From Brevundimonas sp. (GTDB taxonomy: Bacteria > Pseudomonadota > Alphaproteobacteria > Caulobacterales > Caulobacteraceae): a DNA stretch of 12,222 nt. The translations under genes and the position numbers were made by a program. Position 1 is the stretch's first letter. Every line of letters begins with the position of its first letter. Below, in pieces: positions 6,832-12,222 of the stretch. The stretch is taken from positions 1-12,222 of the forward strand of contig JANJTI010000277.1 of NCBI GenBank assembly GCA_024711185.1, in the 5' to 3' direction. The notes beneath the pieces were generated by a model. It had not been told where the DNA came from. It ran no database searches and saw only the letters and a program-made list of their open reading frames with translations.

Positions 6832-7652
6832 ACTCGGCGCTTTACAGCGGCGATGTCGTCCATACGCGGCTCCGCCCCCGGCGACACCGCCTGCGCTACC
6901 GCGTCTTCTGGCTGCTGCTCGATCTGGCCGAACTCCACACTGTGGACGCCGGATTGCGGCTCGTCTCGCACAACCGCTTCAACCTGCTGGCCTTCCACGA
7001 CCGCGACCACGGCGACGGGTCCGGCCGGCCTCTCCGCGAGCAGATCGTCGGCCTGCTCGCGCGCGAGGGCGTCGACATCGGAGCGGGCGCGATACGGCTG
7101 CTGACCATGCCGCGGGTGCTGGGCTACGTCTTCAATCCGATCAGCCTCTACTACTGCCACCGACCGGACGGGGCGTTGGCGGCCATGGTCTACGAGGTGA
7201 CCAGCACCTTCGGCGAACGTCACGCCTACGTCCTGCCCGTGTCCGACGAGGACGCGGCCGGCGACCGGATCCGACAGCGGGCGGACAAGCGCCTGTACGT
7301 CTCGCCGTTCATGGGCATGGGCATGCGCTACGGCTTCCGCGGGCGAACGCCGGCCGACCTGCTTACCCTGCTGATCGACGGCTTCGACGAGGAGGGTTTG
7401 CTGATCGCCACGGCCATGCGCGGGCGTCGCCTGCCGCTCGATGACCGCACTGTGCTCGCGACCGCGTTCTCGATACCCCTCCTCACCCTCAAGGTGACCG
7501 CCGGTATCCACTGGGAAGCGCTCCGGCTCTGGCTCAAGGGCGTGCCGCTCACCTCCCGTGTGCTGCCGCCGACGCCTCCGCACGCCGCCGGGACGCGGCC
7601 GGGTTCGACGGCCTGTCCCCACGCCGGCGCCTCCGGCTACAGGGCGGTGTAG
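6828..7652 (+). CDS. DUF1365 family protein
   Basis: This 274-residue protein carries the DUF1365 signatures: PRVLGYVFNPISLYYC at 95-110, KRLYVSPFMGM at 154-164, and a C-terminal KVTAGIHWEALRLWLKG at about 222-238. The GTG start overlaps the stop of the oxidoreductase gene and has AGGAG (6815-6819) eight bases upstream, so translation is coupled. No enzymatic role is established for the family as far as I know. It nearly always sits beside the COG2907 oxidoreductase and usually a Cfa-type methyltransferase, and it belongs to RpoE-controlled lipid genes in related bacteria (knowledge from memory). Here it is the last gene of the plus-strand operon, because the next gene is convergent. Its last 16 bases overlap the 3' end of the aldehyde dehydrogenase gene. 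The C-terminal tail after residue 240 is rich in Pro, Thr and Ala and is probably disordered. Confidence 0.9.
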   Translation: MNSALYSGDVVHTRLRPRRHRLRYRVFWLLLDLAELHTVDAGLRLVSHNRFNLLAFHDRDHGDGSGRPLREQIVGLLAREGVDIGAGAIRLLTMPRVLGYVFNPISLYYCHRPDGALAAMVYEVTSTFGERHAYVLPVSDEDAAGDRIRQRADKRLYVSPFMGMGMRYGFRGRTPADLLTLLIDGFDEEGLLIATAMRGRRLPLDDRTVLATAFSIPLLTLKVTAGIHWEALRLWLKGVPLTSRVLPPTPPHAAGTRPGSTACPHAGASGYRAV

Positions 7653-9079
7653 GCCGTCTTCGTCCAGGTGAAGAACTCCACCGCCGCGAAACCCTGCTCG
7701 CGCGGTCCGTAGCTGGACTTCTTCGTGCCGCCGAACGGCACGTGGTAGTCGACGCCGGCGGTCGGCAGGTTGACCATCGTCATCCCCGCCTTCGACCGCC
7801 GCTGGAAGTCTCGGGCGTGCTTGAGCGAACTCGTGACGATCCCCGCCGACAGGCCGAACTCGACCCCGTTGGCGATCTCCAGCGCCTCTTCGTAGCTCTT
7901 CACCCGGATGGTCGAGGCGACGGGGCCGAACACCTCCTCGGAGTTGATGCGCATGCCGGCGGCCGTGTCGGCGATCAGGGTCGGCTGCACGTACCAGCCG
8001 GGCGTCTCCGGCTGCAGCCGATCGCCGCCGACGACCACCCGGCCGCCCTCGCCCCGCGCAATTTCGACGTAGCGGTAAGAGGTCTCCATCTGCGCCTCGC
8101 TGACCGCCGGACCGATGTTAGTGGCGGGGTCGAGCGCCGGGCCGACCTTCAACCCGCGCAGCCGCTCGGCCAGGGCCGCAACGAAGCGGTCATGGACGCC
8201 GTCCTGCACGATCAGCCGGCTCGACGCCGTGCAGCGCTGGCCGGTGGCGAAGAAGGAGCCGTCCAGGGCGATGGCCACGGCCCGATCGAGGTCGGCGTCA
8301 TCCAGCACGATCAGCGGGTTCTTGCCGCCCATCTCGAGCTGCACCCGCGCCTGCCGCGCCGCCGCCCCCGCAGCCACGCCGGCGCCGACCGACTGCGAGC
8401 CGGTGAACGACAGGCCGTCGACATCGGCATGATCGACCAGCGCCTGCCCCACGTTCCCCCGGCCGACGACCATGTTCAGAACCCCCTTCGGCAGGCCGGC
8501 CTCGTGGAGCACGGCGACCAGCGCCTCGGCCGTCGCCGGCGTCGGCCCGGCCGGCTTCAGCACCACCGTGTTGCCGAAGGCCAGCGCAGGGGCCGCCTTC
8601 CACGCCGGAATGGCGATGGGGAAGTTCCACGGCGTGATCAGGCCGAACACTCCGACCGCCTCGCGCCGGGTCTGCACCTCCACGCCCGGCCGCACAGAAG
8701 CGAGGTTCTGGCCATGCAGGCGCAGCGCCTCGCCGGCGAAATACTTCAGGATGCGCCCGGCCCGCACCGTCTCGCCGATCCCCTCGGCCAAGGTCTTGCC
8801 CTCCTCGCGCGACAGCAGGGTCCCGATCGACTCGCGCCGCTCCATCAGCAGGGTCCCGGCGTGGTCGAGCACGTCCGAGCGCACCTCGGGCGAGGCTTCG
8901 GCCCACCCGGGGAAGGCCGCCTTCGCCGCCGCCACCGCGGCGTCCACCTCCGCCTCGCCGCCCTCGGGGCGGCGCGCGACGACTTCGCGGATGTCCGACG
9001 GGTTCAATCCCTCGCTCGGCCGCTCCGCCGCGACCTTCTCGCCGTCTATCCAGTGGCAGAGCTCGAGAGTGTCGGTCAT
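7637..9079 (-). CDS. NAD(P)-dependent aldehyde dehydrogenase, 2-oxoglutarate semialdehyde type
   Basis: This 480-residue protein is a full-length ALDH-superfamily enzyme oxidising an aldehyde to an acid with NAD(P). Visible residues are N152 in PWNFP, K175 in VVLKPAGPT, general base E249 in QLEMGGKNP, nucleophile C283 in GQRCTASSR, and EEVFGP at 381-386. The FFATGQRCTASSRLIV stretch resembles 2-oxoglutarate semialdehyde (2,5-dioxopentanoate) dehydrogenases of pentose and sugar-acid breakdown; that substrate is a family-based guess, and succinate-semialdehyde or similar aldehydes are alternatives. The ATG at 9079 is chosen because a strong Shine-Dalgarno (GGAGGAA, 9083-9089) precedes it. A longer frame to 9166 would overlap dctA. 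It lies 64 bases downstream of dctA on the same strand, so cotranscription is plausible. It overlaps the convergent DUF1365 gene by 16 bases. Confidence 0.93.
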   Translation of the reverse strand: MTDTLELCHWIDGEKVAAERPSEGLNPSDIREVVARRPEGGEAEVDAAVAAAKAAFPGWAEASPEVRSDVLDHAGTLLMERRESIGTLLSREEGKTLAEGIGETVRAGRILKYFAGEALRLHGQNLASVRPGVEVQTRREAVGVFGLITPWNFPIAIPAWKAAPALAFGNTVVLKPAGPTPATAEALVAVLHEAGLPKGVLNMVVGRGNVGQALVDHADVDGLSFTGSQSVGAGVAAGAAARQARVQLEMGGKNPLIVLDDADLDRAVAIALDGSFFATGQRCTASSRLIVQDGVHDRFVAALAERLRGLKVGPALDPATNIGPAVSEAQMETSYRYVEIARGEGGRVVVGGDRLQPETPGWYVQPTLIADTAAGMRINSEEVFGPVASTIRVKSYEEALEIANGVEFGLSAGIVTSSLKHARDFQRRSKAGMTMVNLPTAGVDYHVPFGGTKKSSYGPREQGFAAVEFFTWTKTAYTAL

Positions 9080-9082
9080 GGG

Positions 9083-9089
9083 TTCCTCC
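9083..9089 (-). promoter_or_regulatory. Strong ribosome-binding site fixing the aldehyde dehydrogenase start
   Basis: GGAGGAA on the minus strand is the best Shine-Dalgarno in the window, correctly spaced before the ATG at 9077-9079. It rules against the upstream in-frame start at 9166. Confidence 0.75.
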
Positions 9090-9105
9090 GGCGGACGCAG
9101 GTCGG

Positions 9106-9118
9106 CACTGGTACAGTG
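9106..9118. promoter_or_regulatory. Inverted repeat CACTG-GTA-CAGTG, possible operator
   Basis: A 5-bp inverted repeat with a 3-base centre lies in the 64-base gap between dctA and the aldehyde dehydrogenase, about 27-39 bases upstream of the latter's ATG. It could be a repressor site (GntR-like symmetry) or a small hairpin. No regulator gene is in the window. Confidence 0.25.
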
Positions 9119-9143
9119 GCCACGCCGCCGCGTCAGCCCCGGC

Positions 9144-10544
9144 TCAGTCGGCGGTGAGGTGCTCACGGTCGCCCGGACCCGCGGCCGGATCGGGCGCGGC
9201 CGCCAGCGGGGCCGGCCCGCGGCCCAGCGCCGTCGCCAGCGCCTCGCGGTCCAGCACGCCCTCCCACCGCGCCACCACCAGCGTGGCCACGGCGTTGCCG
9301 ACGAAGTTGGTCAGGGCCCGGCACTCGCTCATGAAGCGGTCGATGCCGAGGATCAGGGCCATGCCCGCCACCGGCACCGACGGGACCACGGCCAGCGTCG
9401 CCGCCAGGGTGATGAACCCGGCCCCGGTGATCCCGGCCGCCCCCTTGGAGCTCAGCATGGCCACCAGCAGCAGCAGGATCTGGTCGCCGAGGCCCAGTTC
9501 GATGTTCATGGCCTGGGCGATGAACAGGGCGGCCAGCGTCATGTAGATGTTGGTGCCGTCCAGATTGAACGAATAGCCGGTCGGCACCACCAGCCCGACC
9601 ACCGACTTCGGGGCCCCCGCGCGCTCCAGCTTCTCCATCAGGCTGGGCAGGGCCGCCTCCGAGGAGGAGGTGCCGAGCACCAGCAGCAGCTCGGCCTTCA
9701 GATAGGCGATCAGCCGGAAGATCGAGAAGCCGAAGGCGTGCGCCACGAGCCCCAGCACGCCGAGCACGAAGACCAGCGCGGTCAGGTAGAAGGTCGCCAC
9801 CAGGGCGGCCAGGTTGACCACCGACTGCAGGCCATAGGCGCCGATGGTGAAGGCGAAGGCCCCGAACGCCCCGATCGGCGCGGCCTTCATCAGGATCGCC
9901 ACAAGCCGGAACACCACCTGCGACAGCGACTCCAGCGCCCGCGTCACCGGCCGCGCCGGCTCGCCCACCAGCGCCAGGGCAAGGCCGAACAGGATGGAGA
10001 TGAACAGCGTCTGCAGGATGTTGCCGCTGACGAAGGCCCCGACCAGGGAATCCGGAATCACCCCCAGCAGGAAGCCGGTGATCGTCGTCTCGTGGGCGGC
10101 CTGGGCGTACTGGCTGACCGCCCCGGCGTCGAGCGTGGCGGGATCGACGTTCAGGCCCCGCCCCGGCTTCACCACATTGGCGATGATCAGCCCCACCACC
10201 AGGGCCAGGGTCGAGAAGGTCAGGAAGTAGGCGAAGGCCCGCCCCGCCACCCGTCCGACCGACCTGAGGTCGCTCATTCCCGCGATGCCGGTGGAGATGG
10301 TCAGGAAGATCACTGGCGCGATGATCATCTTGACCAGTTTGATGAAGCCGTCGCCCAGGGGCTTCAGGTCACGGCCCAGATCGGGCCACAGATAGCCGAC
10401 CAGACCGCCCGCGAGGATGGCGAGGAGGACGAGGAAGTACAGGCTGCGCCAGAACGGCCGCGGCGGCGGCGGCGCGACCGGCTCCGGCGCAGACGCCTTG
10501 CGCCCGCGCGTTGCCGCGCCCGTGGTCCCCGGCTTCCGCGCCAT
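9144..10544 (-). CDS. dctA: C4-dicarboxylate:cation symporter DctA
   Basis: This 466-residue inner-membrane symporter belongs to the SLC1 / DAACS family and takes up succinate, malate and fumarate. The signature stretches are all present: TSSSEAALP at 292-300 (first re-entrant loop), [14 protein letters not shown] at 323-336, [12 protein letters not shown] at 366-377 (second re-entrant loop), and [16 protein letters not shown] at 402-417. About eight transmembrane helices start from residue 33. It is slightly longer than E. coli DctA because of a 30-residue N-terminus rich in Ala, Pro, Lys and Arg and a Pro/Ala-rich C-terminal tail; both are probably disordered and cytoplasmic. The ATG at 10544 follows a GAGGGGG Shine-Dalgarno. 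It lies 49 bases downstream of the ROK kinase and 64 upstream of the aldehyde dehydrogenase. No dctBD regulator is seen nearby. Confidence 0.94.
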   Translation of the reverse strand: MARKPGTTGAATRGRKASAPEPVAPPPPRPFWRSLYFLVLLAILAGGLVGYLWPDLGRDLKPLGDGFIKLVKMIIAPVIFLTISTGIAGMSDLRSVGRVAGRAFAYFLTFSTLALVVGLIIANVVKPGRGLNVDPATLDAGAVSQYAQAAHETTITGFLLGVIPDSLVGAFVSGNILQTLFISILFGLALALVGEPARPVTRALESLSQVVFRLVAILMKAAPIGAFGAFAFTIGAYGLQSVVNLAALVATFYLTALVFVLGVLGLVAHAFGFSIFRLIAYLKAELLLVLGTSSSEAALPSLMEKLERAGAPKSVVGLVVPTGYSFNLDGTNIYMTLAALFIAQAMNIELGLGDQILLLLVAMLSSKGAAGITGAGFITLAATLAVVPSVPVAGMALILGIDRFMSECRALTNFVGNAVATLVVARWEGVLDREALATALGRGPAPLAAAPDPAAGPGDREHLTAD

Positions 10545-10593
10545 CTCGCCCCCTCGTCCGAACCGCCAGCATGGGCGGAATCGGACCTGCCGG

Positions 10594-11502
10594 CTAGCGT
10601 TCCGCCGCGTCCAGCGCCAGTGCGATCGCCCCCAGCGGACCCGCGCGGCCGCCCAGCGCCGGCGGCTGCACGAAGGCCTCCGCGTCCGCGGCGATGCGGT
10701 CGCCGGTGGCGTAGCCGCCGAGGCTGTCGATCAGGCCCCGGCGCAGGCGCGGAAACAGCCACGGCTGCCCCTCCGCCACCCCTCCGCCGATCAGGATGCG
10801 CTCCGGACAGGTGGTGAGAACGAGGTTGTGCAGCATGCCGGCCAGCGCCCCGACCGCCGTCTCCCACGCCGGATGGTCCGCCGGGACCTCGTCCCCCGGC
10901 CGCCCCGCCCGCGCCGCGATCGCCGGGCCCGAGGCCAGACCCTCGACGCAGTCGCCGTGATAGGGGCAGACGCCCGGCCAGTCGTCGCCCGGCCGCCGCG
11001 CGATTCGCAGATGCCCCGCCTCGCTGTGGCCCAGCCCGCGCACTGTTCGCCCGTCAACCACAGACCCTACGCCGATGCCGGTGCCGACGGTGACGTAGGC
11101 GTAGCTGCGCAGTCCCTGCGCCGCGCCCCAGCGTCCCTCCGCCAGCGCCGCCCCGTTGACGTCGGTGTCGATCGCCACCGGACAGTCCAGCCCGGCGCCG
11201 AGCGACAGCAGGTCCGCCCCGCGCCAGCCCGGCTTGGGCGTCGCGGTCACTCGCCCGAAGTGCGGCGACGCCGGATCAAGTTCGAGCGGCCCGAAGCCGG
11301 CCACTCCGAGGGCGCGGAATCCCGGCCCGGCCCGCCAGCGCGCCAGCACCCCGCGGATCGCCGCAAGCGTCTCGTCCGCGCCGCGCGTCGGCAGCCGGAC
11401 CTCCTCGACGATGTGGTCCGGTCCCGTCGCCAGCAGGCACACGCACTTGGTGCCGCCCAGTTCGACGCCGGCCGCCGGCGCTGCTTGCCTGTCCTCGCTC
11501 AT
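10594..11502 (-). CDS. ROK-family sugar kinase, fructokinase-like
   Basis: This 302-residue cytoplasmic ROK kinase phosphorylates a hexose with ATP. The phosphate-binding loop is GVELGGTK at 12-19, the second ATP motif is [11 protein letters not shown] at 139-149, and the catalytic aspartate is D114 in [16 protein letters not shown] zinc site is visible as H164 with C179, H182 and C185 (CPYHGDC). The [16 protein letters not shown] stretch resembles the bacterial fructokinase branch (ScrK / YdhR type) rather than glucokinases, so fructose is the best guess, though mannose or glucose cannot be excluded. The start at 11502 is preferred: it has a purine-rich GGGTGGGGGG just upstream and begins shortly before the first beta strand. 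The ATG at 11577 would add a sequence unlike the family. The gene is divergent from cysD and first in a run with dctA and the aldehyde dehydrogenase. Confidence 0.9.
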   Translation of the reverse strand: MSEDRQAAPAAGVELGGTKCVCLLATGPDHIVEEVRLPTRGADETLAAIRGVLARWRAGPGFRALGVAGFGPLELDPASPHFGRVTATPKPGWRGADLLSLGAGLDCPVAIDTDVNGAALAEGRWGAAQGLRSYAYVTVGTGIGVGSVVDGRTVRGLGHSEAGHLRIARRPGDDWPGVCPYHGDCVEGLASGPAIAARAGRPGDEVPADHPAWETAVGALAGMLHNLVLTTCPERILIGGGVAEGQPWLFPRLRRGLIDSLGGYATGDRIAADAEAFVQPPALGGRAGPLGAIALALDAAER

Positions 11503-11588
11503 CCCCCCACCCTGCCCCGGGCCGCGCCTTCGGACCATCCCCCTGCAGGGCTTGGCGCCGGGCGATTCCGCCGTCACAGGTGCTGCCC
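11503..11588. other. 86-bp divergent intergenic region between the ROK kinase and cysD
   Basis: It should hold promoters in both directions. I see a 10-bp palindrome CCCTGCAGGG (11541-11550) but no convincing -35/-10 pair and no CysB- or riboswitch-like element. Confidence 0.5.
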
Positions 11589-12222
11589 ATGGGCGACGAG
11601 CGCGACGCGGTGCTGGACGGACTGGAGGCCGAGGCCATCCACATCCTGCGCGAGGTCGCGGCCGGACGCGAGCGGCCGGTCATGCTGTTCTCGGGCGGCA
11701 AGGACTCGGCGGTGATGCTGCACCTGGCCCGCAAGGCCTTCTTCCCGGCGTCGCCGCCCTTTCCCCTGCTCCACGTCGACACGACGTGGAAGTTCGCCGA
11801 GATGTACGCCTACCGCGACGCCGCCGCCGAGGCCGCCGGAATGCGCCTGATCGTGCACCGCAATCCCGAGGCCGAGGCCGCCGGCGTCAATCCGTTCGAC
11901 CACGGCCCCGCGGTCCACACCGATCTCTGGAAGACCGCCGGCCTGAAGCAGGCGCTGGACCTGCACCGCTTCGGGGCCGCCTTTGGCGGGGCCCGCCGCG
12001 ACGAGGAGAAGAGCCGCGCCAAGGAGCGCATCGTCTCCGTCCGCTCGCCCGCCCACGGCTGGGATCCGCGCACCCAGCGGCCGGAGCTCTGGAGCCTGTA
12101 CAACACCCGCGTCTCCGGCGGCGCGTCGCTGCGCGTCTTCCCCCTGTCGAACTGGACCGAGCTCGACGTGTGGCGCTACGTGCGCCGCGAGAAAATCGCC
12201 CTCCCGAGTCTCTACCTCGCCG
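11589..12222 (+). CDS. cysD: Sulfate adenylyltransferase subunit 2 CysD (3' end outside window)
   Basis: The frame is open to the right edge, with 211 residues visible; the E. coli protein has about 302, so about two thirds is present. CysD with the GTPase CysN makes adenosine 5'-phosphosulfate from sulfate and ATP, the first step of assimilatory sulfate reduction in the cytoplasm. Visible motifs are the PP-loop [17 protein letters not shown] at 35-51, [10 protein letters not shown] at 60-69, NPFDHG at 101-106, [17 protein letters not shown] at 132-148, RPELW at 164-168, and [14 protein letters not shown] at 182-195, all in the family order. The ATG at 11589 has only a weak Shine-Dalgarno (ACAGG). 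An in-frame GTG three codons upstream is an alternative. A cysN or cysNC gene is expected next, outside the window. Confidence 0.95.
   Translation, partial: MGDERDAVLDGLEAEAIHILREVAAGRERPVMLFSGGKDSAVMLHLARKAFFPASPPFPLLHVDTTWKFAEMYAYRDAAAEAAGMRLIVHRNPEAEAAGVNPFDHGPAVHTDLWKTAGLKQALDLHRFGAAFGGARRDEEKSRAKERIVSVRSPAHGWDPRTQRPELWSLYNTRVSGGASLRVFPLSNWTELDVWRYVRREKIALPSLYLA

Noticed and set aside
9080..9166. Longer aldehyde dehydrogenase start at 9166
   Set aside because: It would overlap the dctA 3' end and add unrelated sequence; the ATG at 9079 has a strong Shine-Dalgarno.
10545..10593. Terminator between the ROK kinase and dctA
   Set aside because: An imperfect 7-bp inverted repeat with a 16-base loop is present, but there is no T-run, and such repeats are common at this GC content.
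11541..11550. CCCTGCAGGG palindrome as an operator between the ROK kinase and cysD
   Set aside because: A 10-bp palindrome is expected often in a GC-rich window; nothing else supports it.
11535..11564. RpoE-type promoter for cysD (CCATCC upstream of cysD)
   Set aside because: Eighteen bases after the ATCC there is no TA-type -10, and sulfate assimilation is not an expected target.
11503..11577. Longer ROK kinase start at 11577
   Set aside because: The extra residues are unlike the family and would fill nearly all of the divergent control region with cysD; the start at 11502 has a purine-rich site before it.

Overview
The window is very GC-rich (about 70% by eye) and densely packed with genes. 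Its gene families suggest an aerobic alphaproteobacterium, most likely from the Caulobacterales (Brevundimonas, Caulobacter or Phenylobacterium type). That placement is an inference from composition, the RpoE-ChrR system and gene content; there is no rRNA or other firm marker. No gap between genes exceeds 93 bases. I see no tRNA, rRNA, CRISPR array, insertion sequence or long repeat.

Left part (1-2880, + strand): the 3' end of a hybrid sensor kinase carrying two receiver domains, the first degenerate, overlaps by ATGA a second complete hybrid kinase with the order REC-PAS-HisKA-HATPase-REC. They look like one phosphorelay operon. No DNA-binding output protein is visible.

Middle part (2895-7652): an RpoE-ChrR (ECF11-type) photooxidative or peroxide stress module. 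On the minus strand rpoE and chrR overlap, and a DUF1295 membrane protein and a DUF2177 membrane protein follow. On the plus strand, across a 93-bp divergent region, lie a COG2907-type FAD oxidoreductase and a DUF1365 protein. Three gene starts in this block are preceded by the same arrangement, ATCC, then exactly 18 bases, then TA. It resembles the RpoE promoter known from Rhodobacter sphaeroides, so the block looks like an autoregulated lipid-modification and oxidative-stress regulon. The ChrR copy has an intact cupin zinc site but lacks the CxxC of the N-terminal zinc-binding anti-sigma domain. The fatty-acid methyltransferase (Cfa family) often found with these genes is not here.

Right part (7637-12222): a minus-strand run of a ROK-family fructokinase-like kinase, a DctA C4-dicarboxylate symporter and a 2-oxoglutarate-semialdehyde-type aldehyde dehydrogenase, plausibly a carbon-uptake and oxidation cluster. 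Divergent from it, the 5' part of cysD (sulfate adenylyltransferase subunit 2, sulfate assimilation) runs off the right edge.
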